Origin: Chitinophagaceae bacterium
Lineage (GTDB): Bacteria; Bacteroidota; Bacteroidia; Chitinophagales; Chitinophagaceae
NCBI GenBank assembly: GCA_947447825.1
Contig: CANFLL010000002.1
Location: forward strand, 37,763 to 101,762
Direction: 5' to 3'
DNA: 64,000 bases
Part shown: in pieces, positions 11,701 through 20,837 of the stretch
How the letters are laid out: each line of letters starts with the position of its first letter
Numbering within the stretch: the stretch's first letter is position 1
Position numbers and translations under genes: made by a program
The notes under the pieces: generated by a model
The model's database searches: none
Seen by the model: only the letters and a program-made list of their open reading frames with translations
What the model was told of the DNA's origin: nothing

Positions 11701-12352
11701 CATGCGCGATTTGGACATTCGTGGTGCGGGTAATTTATTGGGAGGAGAACAGAGTGGTTTCATGGCTGAGATAGGCTTCGAGATGTATCAGAAGATATTG
11801 GAAGAAGCAGTAAGGGAACTAAAACGTACCTCATTCAAAGAATTATTTAAGGACGAGATTACAAAGCAAGATGATTATGTGAGTGATTGTACCATTGATA
11901 CCGATTTGGAGATATTATTACCAGATAGTTATGTAGAAAGCATAACAGAGCGTTTATCGCTTTATACAAGGTTGGATAGTTGCGAAAATGAAGAAGAGCT
12001 AATGGCATTCCACACCGAACTAATTGATCGATTTGGCCCAATACCTGAACAAGTAGAAGACTTGTTTACAACGGTGCGTTGCCGTTGGGTAGCCGTGGCA
12101 TTAGGCTTTGAGAAGATGAGCCTAAAGGAAAACATCATGCGTTGTTACTTCATCAATAAAAATGATTCTCCTTACTTCGAGTCCGATTTATTTAAGAACA
12201 TACTGGGCTACTTGCAAACAGGTACCAATAAGGCAAAGCTGAAACAAATAGGCAAAAACTTCCTATTGGTTGTTGAAGATATTAGGAACATGGAAGCCAT
12301 GCTAAGGTTCTTAACACTGATGAAGAAGGGCGTACTGAAAGAAAGTGTTTAA
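8783..12352 (+). CDS. mfd: Transcription-repair coupling factor
   Basis: 1189 aa; CarD-like domain (LQPGDFVTHIDHGVGTYSGL), CGDVGFGKTEVAVRAAFK, DEEQKFGV, QLRGRVGRS and C-terminal TRCF domain. Confidence 0.98.
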   Translation: MNLDVLLAQYQESPPVSQLADRLLFADPQQIFLKNLLGSSVEFVVSGVFTHPKTQGLNHLLVLNDAEEAAYFHNTLENLTNALDLFYFPSSFKTKKNFRLLNSSHVMLRTEALTKLANGGNKKIIVTYPEALFEKVVLPQTLSGNIILIKSNDTINLDGLMELFVLYGFERTDFVYEPGQFALRGGILDIYSFGNEKPYRVELFGNEVDSIRIFDPETQLSERKVLQVSIIPNVETQFETGDKVSLLEFLPENTIVWLKDWDVIKGIIEESELDLGEFLEKSQFDKEAKALAIQNRHPKAKVPMDEEEDDDTKVLKDVKLEDFTPVATTERQLQKRHIVEFGFKQLFTVDRLPLTEKESTVNRLPFTEEPDVVSNERLTEYGQRKAVIGNRLTINFSTKEQPSFNRQFNMLIADLTKHEANGYSLYIFAEQAKQLERLHSIFKDLSTEISFVPVATSIHEGFIDEDLKIVCYTDHQIFQRYHKYKVKQAFNKNKALTIKTLRDLQPGDFVTHIDHGVGTYSGLQKLEVNGRLQEAVRIIYKDSDILYVNINSLHKISKYTGKEGTVPKVNKLGSDVWSKLKEKTKTKVKEIAFDLIKLYAERKAQVGFAYTPDTYMQTELEASFMYEDTPDQAKAVADVKKDMESTSPMDRLVCGDVGFGKTEVAVRAAFKSVIDGKQAAVLVPTTILAFQHYKTFKERLKDFPVTVDYVNRFKSAKEKKETLERLADGKIDIIIGTHGLLGKEVKFKDLGMMIIDEEQKFGVAHKEKLKTLKTNVDCLTLTATPIPRTLHFSLMGARDLSIINTPPPNRQPIQTEIQVFNEDFIREAIYFETNRGGQVFFIHNRVQGLGEMAALIQAQCPDISIGFAHGQLEGHELEERIMDFIDRKYDVLVCTNIVESGVDIANVNTIIINNAHQFGLSDLHQLRGRVGRSNKKAFCYLLAPPMSTLPSDSRKRLQTLEQFSDLGSGFQIAMRDLDIRGAGNLLGGEQSGFMAEIGFEMYQKILEEAVRELKRTSFKELFKDEITKQDDYVSDCTIDTDLEILLPDSYVESITERLSLYTRLDSCENEEELMAFHTELIDRFGPIPEQVEDLFTTVRCRWVAVALGFEKMSLKENIMRCYFINKNDSPYFESDLFKNILGYLQTGTNKAKLKQIGKNFLLVVEDIRNMEAMLRFLTLMKKGVLKESV
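9820..9961. repeat. Heptamer-based inverted-repeat element inserted in frame in mfd
   Basis: Left arm of GTTTACC/GTCGACC/GTTGACC/GTTAACC heptamers; right arm GGTTAAC-GGAATAC-GGTCAAC-GGAAAGC-GGTTATC-GGTAATC-GGTTAAC. Confidence 0.85.
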
Positions 12353-12358
12353 GGTGAG

Positions 12359-13306
12359 TTACTTGACTTCCTTCATCATTTTTTTCATCTTTTCCATCAT
12401 CTTGGGTAATATTTTTAGCGACATCTTTTCTGTTAGTTTAGTTTCAATTTGTTTTAATTCCTTTGTTTCTGGGTCGCTATAGTAAGTAAGTAAGTAAGAA
12501 AGTTCTGCATCAGTTAGGCTTTTATCAAGTTCTACTTCTTTTATTAGTTCTACATTCTGCTTTATATCATCCATTTGTTTTGTAAATGAAGGATCATCTT
12601 GCTGTTTTTTCATAATAGAATCAAAAGAATGAGTCATTTCTCTCTTCTCTGCAGTATCCTTAATTTCGGATGTAATAGTGCTGTTTACCATGTCTTTTGT
12701 CACGCCTTGCAATATTCTTTTCTTGGTTTTATAGCTTTCTTTAGGTGAAATGAGATTCATGAGTGAGTCTAGTTTCTCTTTTCTTTTAGGATTAAACACA
12801 TAAGTTCTAAAAGAGGTGTCGTTCATTGCATCCATAAAGTTGCCATTAGTAAATAAGCTCATAGAACTATTCGTTACTTTTTTCGATGCTGATGATTTGT
12901 TATAAACCAACATACTGTTTATTTGCTTCTCGGTAAATGCAGAGTCGTATAATGGCACCATATCCTTTTCCATATCAGTCATCACTTCAAGCATGGTCTT
13001 TTTAAAACCAGCCTTCGTTCGTAATAACTTGTTGTTTTTCGCAGTATCTTCAAAAGGTTGCGCATCAGGAGCTTTCAATGTATTTTCTACCCAAGGTTTA
13101 ATAGTAGTATCTGTGGGAGAGTCTTGTTTTGTAGGCGGATTAAATGAAGGCATTTTATCAAACATCGTAGATATTCCATCAATCATTTTACTATATGATT
13201 TATTGCTGATAGAAATCAATTCTTGAATCTTTTCTTTCTTGGTTTGAGAAAATGCTGGAGTAATAAAAATTAGAGTAAGCAAGGTGGCAAGTGCAATTGT
13301 TTTCAT
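12359..13306 (-). CDS. Secreted protein, DUF2059-like
   Basis: Signal peptide MKTIALATLLTLIFITPAFSQ; YLLTYYSDPETKELKQIETKLTEKM resembles DUF2059. Confidence 0.55.
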   Translation of the reverse strand: MKTIALATLLTLIFITPAFSQTKKEKIQELISISNKSYSKMIDGISTMFDKMPSFNPPTKQDSPTDTTIKPWVENTLKAPDAQPFEDTAKNNKLLRTKAGFKKTMLEVMTDMEKDMVPLYDSAFTEKQINSMLVYNKSSASKKVTNSSMSLFTNGNFMDAMNDTSFRTYVFNPKRKEKLDSLMNLISPKESYKTKKRILQGVTKDMVNSTITSEIKDTAEKREMTHSFDSIMKKQQDDPSFTKQMDDIKQNVELIKEVELDKSLTDAELSYLLTYYSDPETKELKQIETKLTEKMSLKILPKMMEKMKKMMKEVK

Positions 13307-13535
13307 CTTGATGAATGTATTTCAAATGGGTAAATAAAATTTTTAACAAATATAAGGAGAGTGCGAAGGCATTATAGTTTTTGCAGAATTATAATTGCCT
13401 TAAATTTCATTAATTGTCATTTGCTATCGAACATCTGGCTTACTTTGCTGAATTAAATGTAGATTACTACTAAAAATATTACCTAAACACTTTAAACTTG
13501 TGGACATAATTATCACCCCATAAAATAAATAATTC

Positions 13536-13919
13536 ATGAAAGAGAATAGAAGAGAACCAATTCAGGAGAACGGGGAAATTGAAAAGTCGATGAAGCATTT
13601 AATTGTCCAAATCATTGAGTATATACCAAATGCTATACTTAGTAGGACTATTATTAAAAAAATGACTGGAAATATTACTGCTATGTCTTTTGATACTGGA
13701 GAAGAGATTGGAGAAAAGTCTGTTCCTTTTGATACATACATTCAGATAATAGATGGTGAAGCATCCGTAACCATCAATAAAATAGAACATAACCTTAAAA
13801 TAGGCAATGGAATTGTAGTACCTGCACATAGCTTCCACAGTTTTAATGCTAAGGAGCCATTTAAAATGATTTCTACTGTCATTAAAAGTGGATATGAAAA
13901 CCAGTTGATATTTCATTAA
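13536..13919 (+). CDS. Cupin-domain protein
   Basis: IQIIDGEASVTINKIEHNLKIGNGIVVPAHSFHSFNA cupin pattern. Confidence 0.8.
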   Translation: MKENRREPIQENGEIEKSMKHLIVQIIEYIPNAILSRTIIKKMTGNITAMSFDTGEEIGEKSVPFDTYIQIIDGEASVTINKIEHNLKIGNGIVVPAHSFHSFNAKEPFKMISTVIKSGYENQLIFH

Positions 13920-14187
13920 ATTGAATGAAAGGAGTGATATGGCAGTTTGTTCTTAAAAAGAAAAACAGGTTTAAAATAGGAATGCTTTATATGGTAAATC
14001 TTCTACTAGCCTTTATAAAATTAAATAAAAATAACCCAAAATTTGTTTATGATTATTTATTAGTGTTTTATTTACTGAAAATAGAAATCCCCATTTCTCC
14101 AGCAGGAGTCCCAATATCTGTTGTAAGTATGGGAAAGGGGAGTTGAGAGAAGAGGTTGTATAGAAACAAAAGATTATTAAGACATTT

Positions 14188-14224
14188 AAAAAAGGCTATC
14201 ACATTAATTGTGATAGCCTTTTTT
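14188..14224. terminator. Hairpin terminator downstream of rho
   Basis: AAAAAAGGCTATCACATTAATTGTGATAGCCTTTTTT. Confidence 0.9.
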
Positions 14225-14271
14225 AAACATTAAATATTAATCATCTGCTTAATTTATTTAGATTCTATTCC

Positions 14272-16155
14272 TTATCTATTCATACTCGCCAAAAACTCTT
14301 CGTTACTTCTCGTTCCACGCATACGTTTCAGCAATTCATTCATGGCTTCTTCTGTATTCATATCATTTAAAAACAAACGTAAAATGTTCATTCTTGCTAA
14401 TACATCCTTATCTAATAGCAAATCATCACGTCTTGTACTTGAACCGACCAAGTCAATAGCAGGGAAAATACGTCGATTACCCAATCTTCTGTCAAGCACC
14501 AATTCCATATTACCAGTTCCTTTAAACTCTTCAAAGATTACCTCATCCATTTTGCTACCCGTTTCTATTAATGCAGTAGCAAGAATAGTTAGAGAACCTC
14601 CGTTTTCAATTTTACGAGCGGCACCAAAAAACTGTTTAGGTTTTTGCATGGCGTTAGCTTCCACACCTCCACTCAAAACCTTACCGCTAGGAGGTGCAAC
14701 AGTATTGTAAGCTCTTGCCAAACGAGTAATGCTATCCAAAAGTATAACCACATCGTGCCCACACTCAACTAATCTTTTGGCTTTTTGCAGAGCCATTGCC
14801 GACACTTTTACGTGCTTTTCAGCAGGCTCGTCAAACGTACTCGCTATTACTTCTGCATTTACACTACGCTCCATATCTGTTACTTCTTCTGGCCTTTCGT
14901 CTATCAAAACAACCATCAAATAACACTCAGGATGATTAGCCGCAATTGCGTTTGCCACCTCTTTTAGCAACATGGTTTTACCCACTTTTGGTTGAGCCAC
15001 AATCAATCCACGCTGACCTTTACCAATTGGTGTAAACAAATCTATTATCCGAGTACTATAATTGTTTGGTGTAGTGAATAAATTCAACTTTTCAAAAGGA
15101 AATAAGGGAGTAAGATAATCGAAGGGAACACGATCTCTAACCTCATCTGGTCTTTTCCCATTGATTCCATCAACTTTTAAAAGAGCAAAATATTTTTCAC
15201 CTTCTTTAGGAGGGCGAACAGTTCCATTAACGGTATCCCCTGTTTTAAGACCAAATAATTTAATTTGACTAGGGGAAACATACACATCATCTGGAGATGT
15301 GAGGTAATTATAGTCTGATGAACGAAGAAAGCCATAGCCATCAATCATCATTTCCAAAACACCTTCACTAGTGATGATGCCATCAAATTCAATATTAAAA
15401 ACTGGCTCTTTTTTACTGTAAGTAGGCTTAAAAGTACGCTCTACAGGTTCAATTGTATTTACGTTTATATTATTATCCTCATCATCATCGTCGTCATCGT
15501 CATCATCCGTTGTTTCATCAACGTCATCAGCACTTAATTGAGGAAGATTAAGTTTTGGAATTTCAATCATGTTACTCAAGTGTTCCGTAGCTTGTAGTAA
15601 TTGTTCAGCTAGGCTCATTTGTGCAGGATCTATTCCTTCACCAAGTTCCAAATCCGACAAATCGTAATCATAGTCCTCCTCAGGTTCTTTTACCTTTTCT
15701 TTTTTAGGAGCCACCTTTTCCTCAACCTTCACAACCTCTTCTTCAATTGCCGGAATCACTGCTTCTGGAATTGCGTTAATAGGTTTGCGTTTACGAGGGC
15801 TTTTTGTTGGCTCTGTAGTTTTCTCCTTTTCTACTTCCAATACTGGTTCTACTGGAATCTCTAATTGAACAGGTGGTGGTGTAGGCTCAGAAATAGGTTC
15901 TATTTTGGCTGGTTCACTTAAAACCACTTCTTGCACTCCTTCAGAAACAGAAGTTTTTGCAACTATTGGCTTACGAGGGCGTGGTTTGCGTTTTTCTTCT
16001 ACTGGAGTTTCCTCTACATGAGCAGGTTGAGCCTCCAATATTTTATTTATTAAAGTTTGCTTATTAAGCTTTTTTACATTAGTAAGTTTTAATGCTGTTG
16101 CAACTTCTATAAGTTGAGCCAAGAGCATACCATTCAATTGCAAAATATCGTACAT
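14272..16155 (-). CDS. rho: Transcription termination factor Rho with extended N-terminal region
   Basis: [64 protein letters not shown]. Confidence 0.97.
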   Translation of the reverse strand: MYDILQLNGMLLAQLIEVATALKLTNVKKLNKQTLINKILEAQPAHVEETPVEEKRKPRPRKPIVAKTSVSEGVQEVVLSEPAKIEPISEPTPPPVQLEIPVEPVLEVEKEKTTEPTKSPRKRKPINAIPEAVIPAIEEEVVKVEEKVAPKKEKVKEPEEDYDYDLSDLELGEGIDPAQMSLAEQLLQATEHLSNMIEIPKLNLPQLSADDVDETTDDDDDDDDDEDNNINVNTIEPVERTFKPTYSKKEPVFNIEFDGIITSEGVLEMMIDGYGFLRSSDYNYLTSPDDVYVSPSQIKLFGLKTGDTVNGTVRPPKEGEKYFALLKVDGINGKRPDEVRDRVPFDYLTPLFPFEKLNLFTTPNNYSTRIIDLFTPIGKGQRGLIVAQPKVGKTMLLKEVANAIAANHPECYLMVVLIDERPEEVTDMERSVNAEVIASTFDEPAEKHVKVSAMALQKAKRLVECGHDVVILLDSITRLARAYNTVAPPSGKVLSGGVEANAMQKPKQFFGAARKIENGGSLTILATALIETGSKMDEVIFEEFKGTGNMELVLDRRLGNRRIFPAIDLVGSSTRRDDLLLDKDVLARMNILRLFLNDMNTEEAMNELLKRMRGTRSNEEFLASMNR

Positions 16156-16645
16156 ATAGAGAAAATTATAAAAGCCTTTAAGGGGTGCTTGGTGTAATTA
16201 AATACAGTGTTAACGTATTATTATAAATTAGAAATAAAATTTTATTGAAACTATTTGGAAGGAGAGAAACTGATTGGATAGTGAGATTACTAATACTTAT
16301 TTCAGCTTGTTTCCGCTGCAATGTTACAGGAAAATATTCAATACAAACAAATAATTGTCCTTCTTTTTTATTTACCTAAAATAATAACAAATTATTAAAC
16401 CCAATTTTTAAAGCAGTGAAGTACTCTCTAAGTTTAGTGTATCTAGTTAATTTCTTATTGAGCAGCAAAAGGAAGGTGAAAGAAATAAATCAAACAAAGG
16501 CTACACTGAAGTGAAAATTGCTCAATTTATTTTGACTAGAATACGCTCAAATCAACTACTAAAGTTGCCTATTATGCTAAATTAATGTTGAATTTTTCTA
16601 AGAATCACGCTTACAATTCTTTTCCTTTACTTTAGCAAAAATTAT

Positions 16646-17242
16646 TTGCACATGAAGAATTTTACACTTGTATTGAATATTGTTCTAGTTATTGCAGTAG
16701 CCGTTCTTTTCTACCTGCATTTCGCCCCTTGTAAAAAATGCGCTTCGGCAACTAATGGAGGTAGTGTTACAAAAGCAAATGGTAGTTTTAAAATTGCTTA
16801 CTTTGAAATGGATTCTTTACAAAGCAATTTTGATTATTACAAACTTGTTGCCAAAGAACTAGGTAATTCAGAACAACAAAAACGAAATGATCTAGCTTCA
16901 AAGAAGGATGCTTATGTTGCTAAAGTGAAAGAATACCAATCTAAAGGACAAAGCATGACGCAAGCCGAAATGGCAAAAGCACAACAAGATATTGCCCAAA
17001 GGGAAAGGGAGTATCAGCAAGATGAACAAGCAAAATCGCAAGAAATGCAAGAAGAGAGTTTTAAGAAATTGCAAGACGTAAAAAAGAAAATTGAGTCATA
17101 CCTTAAAGAATATAACAAAGACAAAACTTATTCATTTATTATTTCTAGTTCCGCTGATCTTTTATACTATAAAGATTCAGCTTACAACATCACCAATGAC
17201 CTTATTAAAGGATTGAACGAGCAGTATAAAAATAAAAAGTAA
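16646..17242 (+). CDS. OmpH/Skp-family periplasmic chaperone-like protein
   Basis: N-terminal membrane anchor, IAYFEMDSLQSNFDYYK, long coiled-coil Q/K-rich region. Confidence 0.8.
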   Translation: MHMKNFTLVLNIVLVIAVAVLFYLHFAPCKKCASATNGGSVTKANGSFKIAYFEMDSLQSNFDYYKLVAKELGNSEQQKRNDLASKKDAYVAKVKEYQSKGQSMTQAEMAKAQQDIAQREREYQQDEQAKSQEMQEESFKKLQDVKKKIESYLKEYNKDKTYSFIISSSADLLYYKDSAYNITNDLIKGLNEQYKNKK

Positions 17243-17253
17243 GATTTACTGCC

Positions 17254-17589
17254 TTACAGGTCTAAAACTACTTTCAGGTTTTCGCGAAGCTTAGCTTGTT
17301 GACTTTTAGTTAATGAGCCAATCTTTTTCAGTAACCGACGGTTATCTATTGCTCTGATTTGGTCTACTAAAATATCGCTAACTATTTCTGTTTCCATGGC
17401 AGAAAGGTGAACTCTCAATAGGTCAATTTCTAGGTTTATGTTAGTGGTTATGGGGCAAATGATAGTACTTGAATGGTTGTCATTCAATAGATTTGTTTGA
17501 ATAACAACAACTGGTCTTGTTTTGCCTGGTTCCGTTCCTTTTGCAGGACTCAGATTTGCTGAGTAGATGTCAAATTGTTTAATTTTCAT
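17254..17589 (-). CDS. Type II toxin, MazF/PemK family
   Basis: FDIYSANLSPAKGTEPGKTRPVVVIQTNLLN...DQIRAIDNRRLLKKIG. Confidence 0.92.
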   Translation of the reverse strand: MKIKQFDIYSANLSPAKGTEPGKTRPVVVIQTNLLNDNHSSTIICPITTNINLEIDLLRVHLSAMETEIVSDILVDQIRAIDNRRLLKKIGSLTKSQQAKLRENLKVVLDL

Positions 17590-17809
17590 CTTGCAATAGT
17601 TCCATTTCTGCTAATACTTCCATTGAATCTATTACTGAAAGCTTTGATTCGGTTTTCAATTTGTCTTTTAAAATCTTTCTCTTATTTAGTTGATTATAGA
17701 TGCTGATTGCTTCATTTATATATCTGTTTCGAGGAAGTTTTAACTGTTCTGTAATTTCCTCAGTTTCATGAAATATCGTTTCATCAAGTTTTAATGATAG
17801 TTTCTTCAT
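17579..17809 (-). CDS. Antitoxin of the MazF-type pair
   Basis: 76 aa small ORF overlapping the toxin start by 11 bp; RHH-like LKLPRNRYINEAISIYNQ. Confidence 0.82.
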   Translation of the reverse strand: MKKLSLKLDETIFHETEEITEQLKLPRNRYINEAISIYNQLNKRKILKDKLKTESKLSVIDSMEVLAEMELLQDEN

Positions 17810-18002
17810 AAATTCTTTTTGTAAAAGTATATACTTTGGGTGTATACTTTTTTTATTTGTTATAACTAGAGAATTGTGTTTCGAAAGCTTTATTAGAATT
17901 AGTTTTTCTCTTTTTTGCCCCTCGCCAATCGTATTTCAATCGAAACTATTACCTTTCAACCCTATCTTTTGTTAATTTGGATGGGATTCTTAATACACAC
18001 TT

Positions 18003-19466
18003 ATGAGCAATACAACGTTTAAACCTACGCTAGGATTGGCAGATGCCACTATGATTGTTGCCGGAAGCATGATTGGGTCTGGGATATTTATTGTGAGTGC
18101 AGATATTGTACGGAATGTGGGCAGTGCCGGCTGGCTGATAGCTGTTTGGCTCATTACAGGGTTTATGACGCTCACGGCAGCGCTGAGTTATGGCGAGCTG
18201 AGTGCCATGTTTCCTAAGGCTGGTGGTCAGTATGTTTACCTAAAGGAAAGTTACAATCCTCTTGTTGGTTTTCTGTATGGGTGGAGTTTCTTTTCTGTTA
18301 TTCAAACAGGAACTATCGCTGCTGTTGGTGTTGCCTTCTCTAAGTTTGCCGCCTATCTTTTGCCTGCTTTAAGTGAGGATAATAAACTAATCAAGATTGC
18401 TACAGGCGTAAACAGTTGTGGGTTGCCTACTTACTTTTCCATCAGTGCTGCACAGGTGGTTTCCATCGTTCTCATTGTATTTCTTACCTACACTAATACT
18501 AGAGGTGTAAAGGGTGGCAAATGGATTCAAAACATCTTTACTACTACTAAACTTGTCTCTTTATTTGGACTAATCATAGCCGGTTTCATCGTTTTTAAAC
18601 CAGAAGTATGGCAGCACAACTGGGCAAATACATGGTCTGCTACCAAGGCTACATTGGTAGATAATTGTAATTCTACGCTTGGGTTCAACGTTACACCTAT
18701 TGCAGGAGCTGCATTGATGGGAGGTATTGCAGCGGCAATGGTTGGCTCTGTGTTTAGTAGTGATGCCTGGAATAACGTGACTTTTATTGCTGGAGAAATT
18801 AAAAATCCTCAACGAAATATTGGTCTAAGTCTTTTTCTAGGAACACTGATAGTTACCCTTATATATGTGGCTGCTAACCTGATGTACATTTCTGTTTTGC
18901 CTTTGGAAACCTTGGCACATGTGGAAAAAGATAGGGTTGCAGTTGCAGCTTCGAGGGTAATATTCGGAAATGCGGGCACTGTAGTTATCGCCTTGATGAT
19001 TATGGTTTCTACTTTTGGGTGTAATAACGGATTGATTTTGGCTGGGGCAAGAGTATATCACACCATGGCAAATGATGGTTTGTTCTTTAAAAAAGCTGGC
19101 ACACTGAATAAAAATTCTGTTCCTCAATGGGCTTTGTGGGCGCAGTGCATTGTGGCTGCCTTATTATGTTTGAGCGGAAAATATGGCGATCTCCTCGATA
19201 TGATTTCATTTGTAGTAGTAATATTTTATGTACTAACTATTGCTGGCATCTTCATTCTCAGGAAAAAAAGACCAACCGCAGAGCGTCCTTATAAGGCTTT
19301 TGGTTATCCCGTTTTGCCAGCCATGTACATAGTAATGGGCATTAGTTTTTGTGGTTTATTGATTGCCTACAAACCAGAATTTACATGGCCTGGATTAATT
19401 ATTACCCTCATAGGCATCCCATTATATTATATTGCGGTCGCAAATAATAAAACAGTTTCTACTTAG
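18003..19466 (+). CDS. APC-family amino acid permease
   Basis: MIVAGSMIGSGIFIVSADIVRNVGSAGWLIAVW; 12-TM pattern. Confidence 0.9.
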   Translation: MSNTTFKPTLGLADATMIVAGSMIGSGIFIVSADIVRNVGSAGWLIAVWLITGFMTLTAALSYGELSAMFPKAGGQYVYLKESYNPLVGFLYGWSFFSVIQTGTIAAVGVAFSKFAAYLLPALSEDNKLIKIATGVNSCGLPTYFSISAAQVVSIVLIVFLTYTNTRGVKGGKWIQNIFTTTKLVSLFGLIIAGFIVFKPEVWQHNWANTWSATKATLVDNCNSTLGFNVTPIAGAALMGGIAAAMVGSVFSSDAWNNVTFIAGEIKNPQRNIGLSLFLGTLIVTLIYVAANLMYISVLPLETLAHVEKDRVAVAASRVIFGNAGTVVIALMIMVSTFGCNNGLILAGARVYHTMANDGLFFKKAGTLNKNSVPQWALWAQCIVAALLCLSGKYGDLLDMISFVVVIFYVLTIAGIFILRKKRPTAERPYKAFGYPVLPAMYIVMGISFCGLLIAYKPEFTWPGLIITLIGIPLYYIAVANNKTVST

Positions 19467-19580
19467 TTCTTTACCACTAAGAACACCAAGATAAGAAGCA
19501 CAAAGAACACAAGGTTTCTGAGCCATATCAAAATGACTAGAGTTTCTTTGTTAAAACCTTGTGTTCATTGTGGTTAAATC
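19464..19580. repeat. ACCACTAAG/ACACAAGG inverted-repeat element
   Basis: TTACCACTAAGAACACCAAG ... CCTTGTGTTCATTGTGGTTAA. Confidence 0.65.
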
Positions 19581-19612
19581 TTATTTGTAGTAGCATAAAA
19601 GAATGTATAAGT

Positions 19613-20596
19613 ATGTATTTTGAACAACTATTCAAAGATTTTGGAAATATTACAGTGGCAGTGATTGGCGATGTAATGTTGGACACCTATTTATTTGGTA
19701 AGGTTGAGCGTATTTCGCCCGAAGCTCCTGTGCCTGTGGTGGCTGTTCAGCACAAAGAACAGCGCATTGGTGGGGCAGGTAATGTTGCCCTAAACACCGT
19801 TTCACTAAATGCAAAAACATTTATTATCTCGGTTATTGGAGCCGATGATGATGGTCAACAATTGACTTCTTTATACAGTAGTCAGAAGATTGATACTACT
19901 TATCTGATTACTTCTCCCCACAGAATTACGACCAATAAAACCCGCATTTTGGGTGGCAATCAACAGATGATGCGTTTGGATTCTGAAACAACCAAGGATA
20001 TTTCAACGGAAGAAGAAGACTTATTACTCAATCAACTTCAAAAGTGTATTGCCCACAATAAACCAAGTGTTGTCATATTTGAAGATTACAACAAAGGCGT
20101 ACTTACCGAAAGAGTGATTGCAGAAGCCATTGCACTTTGCAAACAGCACAATATTATTACCACCGTTGATCCTAAGCACAAAAACTTCTTTGCTTTTAAG
20201 GGGGTAACTATCTTTAAACCTAACCTAAAAGAGGTAAAAGAAGGATTGAACATTGCCATCGATGAAATAAATATTACCACACTAAATGCGGTGCATCTTC
20301 AACTTCAGGAGCAGTTGCAGCATAGCATTTCCCTCATTACTTTATCGGAGAAGGGCGTGTTTTTTCAATCGGAAGATGAGTCAGCAATTATTCCTACCCA
20401 CATCCGTTCTATTGCCGATGTTAGTGGTGCGGGTGATACTGTTATTGCAGTAGCCTCGTTGGCGTATGCTACAACAAGGGATATGAAACTGGCAGCAGAT
20501 ATGGCCAACATTGCTGGCGGATTGGTGTGCGAGGAAGTAGGAACGGTAGCCATCAACAATCCTAAGCTGTTGAAAGAGTGCGATTATTTATTGTAA
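19613..20596 (+). CDS. D-glycero-beta-D-manno-heptose-7-phosphate kinase (HldE kinase domain/RfaE1-like)
   Basis: PfkB family: VAVIGDVMLDTYLFGKVERISPEAPVPVV and DVSGAGDTVIAV; internal ATG at 19613 preferred. Confidence 0.88.
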   Translation: MYFEQLFKDFGNITVAVIGDVMLDTYLFGKVERISPEAPVPVVAVQHKEQRIGGAGNVALNTVSLNAKTFIISVIGADDDGQQLTSLYSSQKIDTTYLITSPHRITTNKTRILGGNQQMMRLDSETTKDISTEEEDLLLNQLQKCIAHNKPSVVIFEDYNKGVLTERVIAEAIALCKQHNIITTVDPKHKNFFAFKGVTIFKPNLKEVKEGLNIAIDEINITTLNAVHLQLQEQLQHSISLITLSEKGVFFQSEDESAIIPTHIRSIADVSGAGDTVIAVASLAYATTRDMKLAADMANIAGGLVCEEVGTVAINNPKLLKECDYLL

Positions 20597-20618
20597 ATAA
20601 AAAGTTTTCAGGCAAAAT

Positions 20619-20798
20619 GTAAGCCTTCACGGAAGTCTGGTAAGCCCTTACGGAGTTTCCGTACAACTGAACGGGAACTCAGTAAAGGCTTACGAAAAAT
20701 TTGTTCAATTGAACGAACTTTCCGTAAGGTCATACGGAAGTTCCGTAAAGTCTTACGGAAAGTTCGTAAGCCCTTACCGGCCTTCCGTTCAATTGAAT
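20619..20798. repeat. 21-bp phased tandem array of diverged palindromic units
   Basis: Eight consecutive 21-bp units plus a partial ninth, no indels: GTAAGCCTTCACGGAAGTCTG | GTAAGCCCTTACGGAGTTTCC | GTACAACTGAACGGGAACTCA | GTAAAGGCTTACGAAAAATTT | GTTCAATTGAACGAACTTTCC | GTAAGGTCATACGGAAGTTCC | GTAAAGTCTTACGGAAAGTTC | GTAAGCCCTTACCGGCCTTCC | GTTCAATTGAAT. Confidence 0.95.
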
Positions 20799-20837
20799 AT
20801 TTCTTTTAAAACGCTTGATAATACAGTAAGTTGATTG

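Noticed and set aside
13925-14146. 73-aa ORF downstream of the cupin gene
   Set aside because: No recognisable domain or convincing start context; low-complexity AT-rich translation.
15479-15530. GAT/GAC tract as a satellite repeat
   Set aside because: It lies in frame in rho and encodes the acidic run; treated as part of the protein-extension finding.
20619-20798. CRISPR array
   Set aside because: Continuous 21-bp units with diverged palindromes, no repeat/spacer alternation.
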